Of a stretch of DNA of 64,000 nt, positions 33,010 to 44,200 are shown piece by piece. The stretch covers positions 204,047,661 through 204,111,660 of the forward strand of contig OU015490.1 of the NCBI GenBank assembly GCA_907164885.2, written 5' to 3'. The position numbers and the translations under genes were made by a program. Each line of letters begins with the position of its first letter. The stretch's first letter is position 1. The DNA is from Dolomedes plantarius (lineage: Eukaryota > Arthropoda > Arachnida > Araneae > Dolomedidae). The notes below the pieces were generated by a model. That model did no database searches, was not told where the DNA came from, and saw nothing but the letters and a program-made list of their open reading frames with translations.

Positions 33010-33518
33010 TTAAAAGGTTAGGTCGTTTTCGGCGGCGGTCACCCCTCTCACTAGTTGGTGGTCACGGCGTGTCGCCCTCTGAGCGGACTCGTACTTCATT
33101 GCGTACACCAAAGCTGACTTCAAGTCTTTGATGTCCGCCATTCTTAGTGCTCGTTGACTCTCCGGATCGCGGATGGCGTCCACAAAGTATTCTAATGCTA
33201 GGTTATCCCTAACTTCCGTCGGACATTCTGGGAAAGCTAATTGAGCTAATCCCTCAATAGCTGACGCAAGTTCCTGTAGTGTCTCTGTTGATTTCTGTTG
33301 GCGGGACTTCAGCTGTAAGCGGCTATACTCTTTACGGCATTTCTCGCCAAAGCGCATTTCGAGAGCACTCGACAAGGCCTCAAAATCTAGTTGTTTCTCT
33401 ACTGCGATGGTCTGCAGTACATCGGCAGCCTCGCCACGGAGTGAAGTAGCCAATTGGCATGCTTGCATTGCAATGTCCCATCCATTGGCAGTCGATGCCA
33501 TATTAAACTGTGTTTTAA
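33010..33518 (-). pseudogene. Gypsy element 2 gag, C-terminal part
   Basis: Minus-strand frame with MQACQLATSLRGEAADVLQT, MRFGEKCRKEYSRLQLKSRQ and ALRMADIKDLKSALVYAMKY, the capsid-like gag of spider/insect gypsy elements. It stops at ENDLTF with no CCHC knuckle after it, so the nucleocapsid and protease seem deleted here. At its upstream end TTAA (33515-33518) marks the piggyBac insertion; the N-terminal part resumes at 38324. Confidence 0.85.
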
Positions 33519-34834
33519 CCCTTTCACCGGCTCAATTCGAAACTCTAATTCACCTATCCTGGCTTCTGAAACTTGTACAGTTCTACCCTTCAAGCGGCCC
33601 GATTCCCTGGAAAAAAGTTTGTTTTCACTGCAAAAATACTTCTTTCCCCCTTTTCGGAAGTATCTTTTGCCTGTCACCGCAACCCTCTACAGTAATAAAA
33701 TTTAGCACCCCGCTAGTGTCTCCCCCAAATTTGTTCCCCAACAAGAAAGCGGAATTTTTCTAGGAAACCGTACGTGTGTGTGTGTGTGGCTTATTCCACC
33801 CGCTCTAGCCGTAGGCTAGACCAGAGGAAAAGGGGGAACAGCTTTTGAGGGTCGTGTATAAGAGATTTCCGTTCCTCTGAAACACTCCTCCGTAGCGGTT
33901 GATGATAACGTTAAAATGCTATGAAAATTTGGCAAAAATATTATATTCAATTTCTTCCAAACTTCAGATATTTTCAAAACAAAGCATTCGAAAATATAAA
34001 TTAAATATTAAATATTTCAGATTTTAAACCATCTCTTATAGTTTTAAGTTAATAAAAAATTCTAGAGAATTCCATTAAATATTTCATCTCACTAGCATAA
34101 TATTTTTCACACGTTTTCCCATATAAATTTTATTTCTTCATTGATTTCAGGAACCAAAAATTTAAACTTCTATAATTACCATTTTGTTACACAGAAGATA
34201 CATTTTAACAGCCGTAAAAATATTTACACATTCTGAAACACTGCAAGTGGTTAAAAAATGTTATAAGTGTAAATTTTGTATAATTAAAACATAATAATAC
34301 ACAAATTATTTAAATGTGTCATGTTACAATCACATTGTTTTATCCTATGAATTTTATATTTCATTGTTAAACGAATTACACTCACACAAAACGATAAAAG
34401 AATATTGCAGTTCACACACAGAATTACTTATTGTTTCGTATATGTAATGAAATTTCGGAAAAAAGAATTATTTTAACAAACCAAAATTAGATAATATTAA
34501 ATTTTAGAATTAAGGTTATAACATAATATTCCATTTTTGGCATGATCTCAAGGTTAGTATAAAAAGTGACACACAGTACCAAAATGACTGCTCAAAGGTT
34601 ATGCTTGAATATATATGGTTTATTTACACTACTATATATTTTATATACAATAACACTTCAAAATTCATTAAACTTTCTTCAAATTATTTAATCTTATTCT
34701 AAATTTCTTTCAAGTTAATCATTCAATGCAATTTTTCTAGATATTCACAAATGTTAACCGCAATAATTATCACAATTAATTTCAACAATAAATATTTGCT
34801 AATAGATACACACATCATTGATAATCAGTTCCAT
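33519..34834. other. Left interior of piggyBac element B
   Basis: Begins with the inverted repeat, then a moderately GC-rich 300 bp, a (TG)n run at about 33773-33788, and AT-rich sequence with no gene seen. Confidence 0.45.
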
Positions 34835-35075
34835 CAGTAATAAAATTCCTCATCATAACTTTGTTACTACCAATTACATTCATCAATAATTTTTACTAAT
34901 AGTTATACACCTCAATAATAATGTTTTGTCAGTAATTAAATTCCTCACAATAACTTTGTTACTACCAATTAAAATCACCAGTAACATTTACTTATAGTTA
35001 CACACATCATATTCAAAATCACCAATCATCAATCATATTCAAATTCATCAGTAATTAAATTTCTCAACATAACTT
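34835..35075. repeat. Imperfect repeats around CAGTAATTAAATTCCTCA
   Basis: Three copies start at about 34835, 34930 and 35049. Each has CAGTAAT(T)AAATT(C/T)CTCA followed by TAACTTTG and, in the first two, TTACTACCAATTA. Spacing is uneven (95 and 119 bp). Noncoding. Confidence 0.7.
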
Positions 35076-35344
35076 TGTAATTAATGTTTTAATTGTTTTC
35101 AATCTTTCTCTCAAAATCTTAAAATTTTAGGAATGCCGAAATTAGAGTTCCAAATGACACTTCCCTATCATTAATATAAAATACTCTGAAACAAACCTTG
35201 GCTGACATCGATGACACCACATGTATACGCATGAGTTTCAGTCCTCGGACTCATTAACACTCACAGGTATAAGGATAATAATCCGTTGCGTCATAATTGG
35301 CAGTCCACGTAGAATATCAGTAAACACAGTCTGGAAGTTACCAC

Positions 35345-35528
35345 TCAGTTCCTGATCTTTGTGCAAGGGTGCAGAGTCTCACGGCTGGCATGGGGTTGAT
35401 CGTTGTCGTCAAGGAAACAGGCTCAAACTCTTAGCGTCAGTTCCAGATCATTGGGCAAGGGTGCAGAATCTTTCAGCTGGCATGGGGTTGATCCTTGTGG
35501 CTGAGGGAATAGGCTCAAATCCGTGTAA
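35345..35528. repeat. Two tandem copies of a 92-bp unit
   Basis: Units start at 35345 and 35437 with TCAGTTCC(T/A)GATC. Both contain GCTGGCATGGGGTTGATC and GGCTCAAA. About 80% similar by eye. Noncoding. Confidence 0.8.
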
Positions 35529-35935
35529 TCTGGTAATCAACTATTTTATCATGCAAGGGTCAACAGCAACATGGTTTCACCCTTGCTTTTAGTTTCGACT
35601 CATTTATTCTATATGTTTTCACGACAGTATATTTTCTTTTATATTACAAATAAATAATTATATCGCTAAAAATTTGTTAGTTCTTTCTGATGTTACAATT
35701 ATAGATGCAATGATCTTGTAATAACCTTAATACATAATACCATATTTTCAAGTGCTACAATTTTTTACAACAGAAGATCGATAATAGATCGCTATATCAT
35801 ACACAATTGCTTATTTCTTATTATGTGAAAATGTGATGTAAACAAAGACGTATAGTTATTTTAAATATAGAAATATATGTTAAACATTCTATTCTTTTGT
35901 ATGGTATTTTTCAAAACAGGAAGCGGGGCACAAAG

Positions 35936-36145
35936 CTAAATAGATGCATCCATTCTGTCCACACCACCCATTGTATGGTTGCAATCCAGAACTGGTACGG
36001 GTATTTTATAAGTTTTCCCATGTTTTGTTATATTTTGCATTTCTGTGGAATGGATCGTGCTTAAAATGGCGACAGATCTTTTATCATGCCACTTCATTAT
36101 CAAAGTTTTCCCCCGTTGATAAGCAATCAGCTCACCCTTTTTCAT
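35936..36145 (-). pseudogene. piggyBac transposase fragment (PGBD4-like)
   Basis: The minus strand reads MKKGELIAYQRGKTLIMKWH, then DKRSVAILSTIHSTEM and NHTMGGVDRMDASI. KWHDKR-ILSTIH-MGGVDRMD is the third catalytic Asp region of piggyBac transposases. The upstream catalytic half is absent; codons before MKKGELIA do not fit the family. A stop follows DASI. Different in sequence from the piggyBac fragment at 4025-4566. Confidence 0.85.
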
Positions 36146-38194
36146 TTTCTTATTTTTGATTGATTTGCAGTGCAATAGCGAATTAATAACAATTTTGGAA
36201 CAACATCCAAAATTAATTTTTATAATATTTATATTGCAGCCGAAAAATTTTGTTGATGAATGAATATTCATGCTTAACTTATGACTTGCCAATTTTCATG
36301 GTTTTCATGCAGAAAACCAAATTTTTTGAAATATCAGAATTAAAAATTTAGTATTTTCTCGCAACACACATATTGGATTTGAGTTCAATTGAATGCACTA
36401 TTTAGACGCTATTGCACATACGTACATACACAAGTTTATAGTTAAATACACAATTTTACAAATCAGTTTTGTTTTAATCATATTCTTTTTGTGTCTATGA
36501 AAATACATCTTTTTTTTAACTGCAATTTTAAGATTGTATCGGTCATATCAATGTCCTAGTTAAATGCTGTAATAAAGAAATTCCGATAATTTGGTTGTTT
36601 AGAGAGCTTAGGTCAATTTTTGGTACTCGAAGACTAATTTGACCGGGACTTACTGCTTAATGTCGATACAGATGAATACAAACATTCATATAGAAAAGGT
36701 ACTCCAACCTGCGAACTCCAGCACCGTAAGGTTCACCCGGAAAATTATGCTTTCATTAATTTGCTTCCGACCACTATCAAAAATCAATGAAATTTTAAGG
36801 AAACAGCTACGGGGTCCGAAAATCCTCTCGCTGGGAAGTCGGCTACGCAAGAGAGGGGTACGAAATCAGGAGAAAATTCCTATCTCATGAGGATGATCAA
36901 AATTGTGGAGATAACCTCGAATGTGACGCTCTAAACGCCTTACACCTGATAATTTGGGTAGGTAGTTCAACGTGAGTTAAAAAAAAAGAAAAGAAACACC
37001 TAAGAATTTCTCACCAATCCCTCCAACCCATTAATTTACAGATTAAAACAAGATGTTAGAAGACCGAGATGAAGAACTAAACAATATTTTGTTACACGAG
37101 GGTTAATTAGATAGACTGGAACCTAATTTTAAAGCCGATTACGAAAGGCGGGAATCATCCATGCCAGAAGTAGGATTCGGGACCGAAAGACAGAGCCCTA
37201 CCATTCAGCCATTTCCCAGTATGAAGCACTGTACAACATCAAATAACTTTTCAAACTTGTATGGAAAGTAATAAAATAATAATTGAAAAGTTTGAAATGT
37301 AGCCAAATTGATAAAATAAAATAAAATATGTTTAGACATTATTTTAGTTATTAAAATCGTTATTTTAGTTATAAAAATTATTAAAAGACGATTAATTAAA
37401 TTTAAATATACATAATTTAAATATACAGTACATGAATTAAATCCTGATTTAAATTAGGATTTAAATCACTTGATTTTTTTAAAAAAATCATTGATTTAAA
37501 TCAAAATTACTTATGTATATAGTTTTACATTATGTTTCATTCAAATGTAATTTTATTAGCTATAATGGCTTTATCTAGATTGTAAAGTAAAAGATAAAGT
37601 AGGAGGGAACTTCTATCATTGCAATATCATATTTTATCTATCACTGTGATTAGTAAGAGTTTTGTTGACATAGGATAAAAAAAATCATGGTTTCATGTAT
37701 TTAATATATAATTTATCATATGTAAATACTAATAGTGCAATGAAAACTTTATCATTAATCGTAATAATAATTTAATCATAATTTAAATTATTGCCTTTGA
37801 AATTTTTAACTTGTTAATGTTTAAAAACATAAAAATTCGCGAATCTCCCAGATTATGATCCTAGGGAAATTCATAAGCGCCCTGTTCCTGTGGCCTTACA
37901 ACAGCCAGCTAGATATTCCACACCCTCCATTCTTGACCTTCCTTCTTGGAAACTGATGCAATTACCGAACATCTGACTTTTCGGGAAAGTCGATCTGCAA
38001 CCCCAACCCCCCCCGCCCCTCCAACTTACCAACGTCGCTCTATTCAGACCCCCATCCCGTGAATGCGTCAGAATCGGAGATGTACATGTAGGGGTCTTCA
38101 TTCCCCAATTTCGGACAATTCGAGGTTGTAAATCAAGCACCATTTATCGTTCCGAAAACGGGGGAAAAACTCCGTGCAGTGCTGGAAAAATAAC
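36146..38194. other. Right interior of piggyBac element B
   Basis: Mostly AT-rich. A balanced stretch at about 36640-36960 and a possible tRNA-related piece on the minus strand at about 37150-37235 (A-box-like TGGCTGAATGG, B-box-like GGTCCCGAATCC) interrupt it. No gene supported. Confidence 0.35.
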
Positions 38195-38319
38195 CTGCGC
38201 CTGTTCAGGGGTACGTCACTGCCCGAATGAGACGGCTAAGGTCGGACGTAATATTTCGTCACTGCCCGGATGAGACAGTCAGGGCTCGACGTAATATTTC
38301 GTCACTGCCGTTGAAAGGG
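38195..38319. repeat. Direct repeats at right end of piggyBac element B
   Basis: GTAATATTTCGTCACTGCC occurs at about 38249 and 38291, and CGTCACTGCCCG(A/G)ATGAGAC at 38213 and 38259. This gives a motif array within 120 bp of the terminus, a place where transposase-binding repeats are common. Confidence 0.75.
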
Positions 38320-38323
38320 TTAA

Positions 38324-38930
38324 ACACCTGCCAAGACGTTTTGCCGTCATAAGTAGACACTTTTACGGCAGGACGGGACGATTTCGACACCGGGTACGCC
38401 TCCTCAATACTAGCGTCAGAGTAGCAAGGTATAGTAATTGGCGCTGATTCTTCTGCGAATTTCTTCTCTAGGCCGTTTATTTGTTTGTTAATGGCTTCCC
38501 TAATTTTCTGGTCAACAGTCTCGACCGTAGCTTTGAGTTTCGACTCGATAGTGTTGACGCGTTCTTCCATTTCATTAAATTTCTCGCCTACGGTAATTTT
38601 TAGCTGTTCTTGACTCTCACTAATTTCGCCAAGTCCCGTTTCCAACTTCTTCTGGCTTTGGACAATTTCCTCTTTTAACTGGTTGGCGAGTTGTTTCTGG
38701 CTTTCGCCAATTTCCTCTTTTAACTGGTTGGCGAGTTGTTTCTGGCTTTCGCCAATTTCCTCTTTTAATTGATTGGCGAGTAAATTCTGGCTTTCGCCAA
38801 TTTCCTCTTTTAATTGATTGGCGAGCAAATTCTGACTTTCGCCAATTTTCTGTTTTAACTGGTTCTGGCTTTCGCCAATCTTTTCTAAAATCAGTTTTAG
38901 CTGTTCTTCCATTTTTCGGGTAACTGGCAT
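38324..38930 (-). pseudogene. Gypsy element 2 gag, N-terminal coiled-coil part
   Basis: Starts MPVTRKMEEQLKLILEKI, 35 codons or so after the LTR and primer site. Residues about 18-100 are 18-residue repeats of the type GESQNLLANQLKEEI, strongly charged and predicted coiled coil. After them comes ERVNTIESKLKATVETVDQK, then a linker leading to VKVSTYDGKTSWQVF, where the piggyBac TTAA cuts the frame. The repeated coiled coil probably drives gag self-association; that is inference. The rest of gag is at 33010-33518. Confidence 0.85.
38655..38865 (-). repeat. 54-bp coding minisatellite in gag
   Basis: About four copies of a 54-bp unit (18 codons) with the word CTTTCGCCAATTTCCTCTTT recurring on the plus strand at 38703, 38745, 38795 and a partial further copy. 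Spacing is a multiple of three, so the coiled-coil phase is kept. Confidence 0.85.
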
Positions 38931-38943
38931 TCACTTAAAAATA

Positions 38944-38961
38944 TCCCACTTCTGACACCAA
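38944..38961 (-). promoter_or_regulatory. Primer-binding site resembling tRNA-Leu, gypsy element 2
   Basis: A few bases inside the 5' LTR the minus strand reads TGGTGTCAGAAGTGGGA, one mismatch from the complement of a tRNA-Leu 3' end (TGGTGTCAGGAGTGGGA). Confidence 0.75.
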
Positions 38962-38964
38962 AAA

Positions 38965-39517
38965 TGTACCAAAATCGTGGTACGGAAAGTTCTTTTTTTA
39001 CATGTGCATTCAACGAAATGAAATAAATATGCCAGTTACCACAAATGAGAAACAGAGATTTTTATAGACATCAAAACTAACATACAATCTTCTTTTTACA
39101 ATCTTCGCTGGACTTCAACACTTTCCAGCTCCTAGGTAGTTTTCTTGACAATTTGTGATTTAAAAGAGTTTTAAGAACACATATAATAATAAGCAAGTGA
39201 AATTATACAACCTTTCACAACTATATCGAGGCCTCCGAAATCTATGCCAAGGTCTCCCGTTACATCCGTCACGACAAACTACCTAAACTAATCAATCACC
39301 TATCTCGTCAAGGATATCGCTTCAACTCAATTGCAGTTCTAAAAACCTATTTATCTCGCAAAACAAAACCCGCGTTGCCACACTACACAACCAAACGATT
39401 TTCCAACAATCAACCTAATATCCAGATTTATCACTTACTCCTTGGTTTTAATTCCACAACTCCCGAAACATCGCACTTTGGCGATAAAACGCCAAATTGG
39501 CTCCCAAACATGTAACA
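38965..39517 (-). repeat. Gypsy element 2, 5' LTR
   Basis: 553 bp, nearly identical to 29009-29560. On the minus strand it runs TGTTACATG to GGTACA. It should contain the promoter for this element. Confidence 0.93.
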
Positions 39518-40112
39518 TTATCAACAATAAATTCGGCTGTGTTAATATAACAAGAATTTTCAGTAAAATCTAGAATTAATTTACCGTCAGAGTTCTTTGA
39601 AATAACTGTTTAATATAATTTTCCATTACTTTTAATGATGATTTCAATTATTATCAAAGGGTTAATAGTTTAAACAAATCTTAATAATGTAATAGATCTT
39701 TATTGATGTTTACATTAAGATTGCATTTCATCAAAATGATTCAGAAAAATTGTTTGTATAATCTTTATCAAGTGAGCAAAGTTACTTTATTTTAATACTA
39801 AATGCAATCCGAATTTTCAAGTTAATATTATGAAATTATTTTATCTTTTTTACAGTGTCAAACTTATTTTATTTTTTAAAGAGTATAATTTTTAATGGTA
39901 TTTTATAGAGTTTAAGAAAATAATTTAAAGCATGAAATTATTTTAACAATACACAAACTGGTACAAAATTAATATTGCAAATTAGTTAGGTTTCAGTGCT
40001 TACACAGCTAAGAATGTATCAAGCTTGAAAAACTGTGAGTGAACTACAAAACATTTATTACAGTATTTAAAAAGTTCAAAATGATTGAATACATATGTCA
40101 CAAGAAGTTAAA
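39518..40112. other. AT-rich spacer between gypsy elements 2 and 3
   Basis: AT-rich, no reading frame or repeat of note. Confidence 0.45.
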
Positions 40113-40116
40113 GATT

Positions 40117-40373
40117 TGTAACTGCATAAAATGTAAATAATTAATTTAAATTTAACTCTCAAATATTTTTATAATTTTAAAAAGTTACTTTTGTAATTAT
40201 TGTTAAACATAATTTTGTGGCAACAGTTATATACATAGTTTCTCTTTAGAATGTAGTTGAGTTTAAAAAAATAAAAAACGGTTGGTGTTGATAAGTTGTG
40301 CTATTAGTTTTTCTTAGTTAAATACCGTTAAATTAGTAAGTTCTTGTTATGTTGTCTCAACTAGGAGTCAACA
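40117..40373 (+). repeat. Gypsy element 3, 5' LTR
   Basis: 257 bp. The A-run before ACGGTTGGTG is two bases shorter than in the 3' LTR, and AAAAAGTTAC replaces AAAACGTTAC. Confidence 0.95.
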
Positions 40374-40392
40374 ACTGGTGACCCGAGAGCTC
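40374..40392 (+). promoter_or_regulatory. Candidate primer-binding site, gypsy element 3
   Basis: ACTGGTGACCCGAGAGCTC follows the 5' LTR. The TGGTGACCC core is in the correct place; I cannot name the tRNA with confidence. Confidence 0.5.
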
Positions 40393-40402
40393 AATTTGTT
40401 TA

Positions 40403-41221
40403 ATGACTACGCAAAGCGGAACTGGAATAACTACTTTCATGGATGCCGAAGCGAATAAAGTAAGCATTAAGATTCCTCCATTTTGGCGAGAAAAACCGGA
40501 CATTTGGTTTTACCAAGTGGAAGCCCAGTTTCAAATAAATAAAATCACCACGGAAGAAACTAAATTTAATTATTTGATATCCCAGCTCGAACCGAAGTAT
40601 GTTGAAAATATATAGAACATTATTAAAGACACTAAGCCCGAAAAATATTCTATGGCGAAAGAAAGACTTATGAATACCTTCAAAGAAAGTGAAAACAAGC
40701 GAATTCAGCGTTTGGTTACTGGATTAGAACTCGGAGATTATAAGCCAAGTCAACTTTTGCAGAAAATGAAAAGTCTAGCAACAGACGATTTTCCGGAAAA
40801 AGTGCTGAAATCTTTATGGCTGGATAAAATGCCTGATTGTATAAAAAATATTCTTCTCGTATGTGATGAAAATTTAGATAAATTGGCCACAATGGCTGAC
40901 AAAATTCATGAGATGCAATCTGAAAAAGAAATTTATGCTGTTTCACCGAAAATTAACTCTAATGATGCTTTAATTGCAAGAATAGCTGCTTTGGAACAAA
41001 AAATTGATTCAATGCGCATAAATGACCGTTCTAGATCAAAATTTAGATATCATCACCGAAATATATCTCGAAGTCGTAGCCGTTCAAATAAGCGATTTAA
41101 TCCGAAAGGTAAATATTGTTTTTTTCATTTTAAATTTGGCGATCGTTGTCGACCTGAGAAATGTTATTCGCCGTGTGCTTGGCGAGAGAGGTCGGAAAAC
41201 TCCATGACGCAACAGGATTAG
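40403..41221 (+). pseudogene. Gypsy element 3 gag with one in-frame TAG
   Basis: The frame starting at ATG 40403 runs through IKIPPFWREKPDIWFYQVEA and FQINKITTEETKFNYLISQL, meets TAG at 40613-40615 after KYVENI, and continues in the same phase to 41221. Downstream are MAKERLMNTFKESENKRIQR, LLQKMKSLATDDFPE, an Arg/Ser-rich basic stretch (RNISRSRSRSNKRF) and a Cys/His cluster CFFHFKFGDRCRPEKC near the end. This is the gag of insect/chelicerate gypsy elements that use an atypical finger rather than CCHC. The TAG probably inactivates gag; programmed readthrough is possible but unsupported. Confidence 0.88.
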
Positions 41222-44200
41222 CGGCTACCGCTGTTGCTGATATTAATGAAAGCCGCAAGTTTCGTTTATTTGTGAAGGACATAAACACAGGACTGCGGTT
41301 CTTAGTAGATTCAGGTGCTGACGTTAGCCTCATTCCTGCGACTCATCATAATACAACAGTAGATGATTTTAAATTATACGCAGCGAATGGAACGGAAATT
41401 CCTACTTATGGAATTAAGATTTTAACTTTAAATTTAGGACTTAGAAGAGAATTTCGATTTCCGTTTATATTAGCTAAAGTCGATAAAGCGATTATAGGAG
41501 CTGATTTTTTAAATAAATTTAAACTTTTAGTTGACATTCATAATAAACAGTTAATTGATGGAATAACTAATCTGTCTGTTCGAAGTAATGTAACGGCTGC
41601 GTTTTTTGATAATGCTATTAGCACTCTAGATAAAAATTCTAAATATGCTAATTTGTTACAACAATACCCAAATTTAACTAAACCTAATTTATCAGTATCT
41701 GCATTTAAGCATAATGTTGAGCATTTTATTACAACTAGAGGACAACCTTTTTATACCAAAGCTAGACAATTGGATTCCAAGCGATTGCAAATAGCAAAAC
41801 AGGAATTCCAGTATATGTTAGAAAATGATATTATTCGTCCCTCTAAATCACAATGGGCCAGTCCTCTTCACATGGTTCCTAAGAAAGATGGTTCTTTCCG
41901 ACCTTGTGGAGATTATCGGCGTCTGAATGCACAAACAATACCAGATCGTTACCCCATACCCCGATTAGAAGATTTCAACCACATTTTAAAAAATACTCTA
42001 ATATTTTCTAAAATTGATTTGCATAAAGCATATTTCCAGATTCCTCTTAATGAAGATGATAAGCCAAAAACTGCTATTATAACCCCTTTCGGCCTATATG
42101 AATTTAACGTAATGAGTTTCGGTTTGCGTAACGCTCCTGCTACTTTTCAAAGATTCATAAATGAGGTATTTAGAGAACTAAATTTTGTTTTCCCATATTT
42201 GGATGATGTTTTAATTGCGTCAAAAACTGAAGAAGAACACGAAAAACACTTAAAATTAGTTTTTGATAGATTGCAAAAATATGGATTGAGACTCAATATT
42301 TCTAAATCTGTTTTTGGAGTTAATGAATTGGAATTTTTAGGTTTTCTAATAACAAGTGAGGGATCAAAACCTCTTCCTGAAAAGGTTAAAGCTATTCTTA
42401 ATGTTAAATTGCCTGAAACTGTTCATCAATTACGAACCTTTCTAGGAATGGTTAATTTCTACCGTCGTTTTTTGAAAAACGCCGCTAGTACTCAAGCCAT
42501 TTTACACGAATACTTAAAAGGTGCAAAGAAAAGAGATAATCGAAAAATAACTTGGACAGATGAGGCCATTGAACAGTTTGAAAAATGTAAAACAGATTTA
42601 GCAAATGTTGCTCTTCTGTCCCACCCAGACCCAGAATTACCTTTATCGTTGTGTACAGATGCTTCGGATTGGGCAGTAGGCTCAGTTTTACAACAATTTG
42701 AAAACGGTAGTTGGAAACCAATCGGATTTTATTCCAAGAAGCTTAATCTCACACAGCAAAATTACAGCACATATGATCGTGAACTTCTCGGAATTTATTT
42801 ATCCATTAAATATTTCAAACATTTGTTAGAAGGAAGAAAATTTACAGTGTATACAGACCACAAGCCCTTAATCTATGCATTTTTACAAAAGTCCGATAAA
42901 GCATCTCCAAGGCAAATTAGGCAACTTCAATATATTTCAGAATTTACAACGGATATTAAGCATATTACAGGAAAAAATAATGTAGTAGCAGATACATTGT
43001 CCAGAATTGAAGAAATCCCCTTAATTAATTATGATCAAATTGCGGAAGAACAAGAGCGAGATGCTGAATTTGAGACATTGCAAAAATCTACAAGTTTGAA
43101 TTTGAAACAGTATTTCCTTCCATCTGGAAAAAAATTATGGTGTGATACTTCAACACAACATATTAGACCTTATATACCTAAGAGTTATCGTATGAAAATA
43201 TTTCATCAGTTTCATGGATTATCCCATCCTGGAATTAGATCAACAATAAAATTAATTTCTTCAAAATTTATTTGGCCTAATATTAAGAAAGATGTCCAGA
43301 ATTGGGCGAAATCTTGTATTCCATGTCAAAAATCGAAAATATATCGTCATACGAAATCAATATTAGGAGAATATCAAAAGCCATCAGAAAGATTTCGAGA
43401 AGTACATATTGATCTTGTTGGTCCATTACCACCATCAAATGGCAACACCTATTGTCTGACATGTATAGATAGATACACAAATTGGATGGAAGCTATTCCG
43501 TTAGAAAACATCTCGGCAGAAACTGTAGCGAAAGCTTTCTACAGCAATTGGATAGCTAGATTTGGAATACCCTTGCATCTAATTACTGATCGAGGAACTC
43601 AATTTTCATCCGAAATATTTCAAACCCTGTCAAGAATTTGCGGCATTAAGCTTTCACATACTACAGCCTATCACCCGCAGTGCAATGGAAAGGTAGAGAG
43701 GCTCCACAGATCAATAAAGGCTGCTTTAAAAGCTCATAATAATATAAGTTGGAGTGAAACGTTACCAACAGTCCTTTTAGGCCTACGAACGGCAATCCAC
43801 GACGATACTAACTATACAATAGCAGAAATGGTATACGGAGAAAATATCAAACTTCCTGGAGAATTCTTTGAAGCAAAAATAAATCATACACCACCTGGAA
43901 CTTTTATAAATAAATTGCAAAAGTATATGGAATTAATCAGGCCAAAAGAAACTCAACAGAAAGGTATTCCCAAAATATTTGTACATAAAGATTTAGGATC
44001 AACCTCTCACGTTTTTCTTCGTATTGACAGAGTTCGGAAGCAACTCGAACCCCCATATGAAGGTCCATATTGTGTTATCAATCGTTCACCAAAATATTTT
44101 ACTCTCAGGATAAAGAATAAAGAAGTAAATGTATCGATTGACAGATTGAAGCCAGCATACATTCTACCACAACAAATTCCTGAACAAGAGAAACCTACAA

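Larger units (their letters stand above)
33519..38319. mobile_element. piggyBac-type element, 4.8 kb, inserted in gypsy gag
   Basis: Flanked by TTAA (33515-33518 and 38320-38323). Ends are inverted repeats CCCTTTCACCGGC and CCCTTTCAACGGC. Removing it with one TTAA leaves the gag frame continuous. Inside lies a piggyBac transposase fragment (35936-36145, minus), AT-rich sequence, tandem repeats at 34835-35528 and direct subterminal repeats at the right end. Most transposase coding is missing, so it could move only with help from elsewhere. Confidence 0.88.
29009..39517 (-). mobile_element. Gypsy-type LTR retrotransposon 2, split by a piggyBac element
   Basis: Minus-strand element with LTRs of 552 bp (29009-29560) and 553 bp (38965-39517), TGTA...TAACA on the plus strand. 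Inside are gag, RT, RNase H and integrase in gypsy order. A 4.8-kb piggyBac element interrupts gag at TTAA. Without it the element would be about 5.7 kb. The LTRs differ at only a handful of bases, so it is fairly young. The flanks ATAT and TTAT match at three of four bases, so the target duplication is uncertain. The region for zinc knuckles and protease is missing. Confidence 0.92.

Noticed and set aside
37871..38143. 90-codon minus frame in piggyBac element B
   Set aside because: Low complexity around a C-rich run and no resemblance to a protein family.
38655..38865. Regular repeats that might look like a CRISPR array
   Set aside because: Units are 54 bp with no distinct spacers, in frame with a gag coiled coil, in an animal sequence.
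38620..38934. 104-codon minus frame with RGNWRKPE repeats
   Set aside because: Alternative phase of the gag minisatellite; the other frame gives the normal coiled-coil gag.
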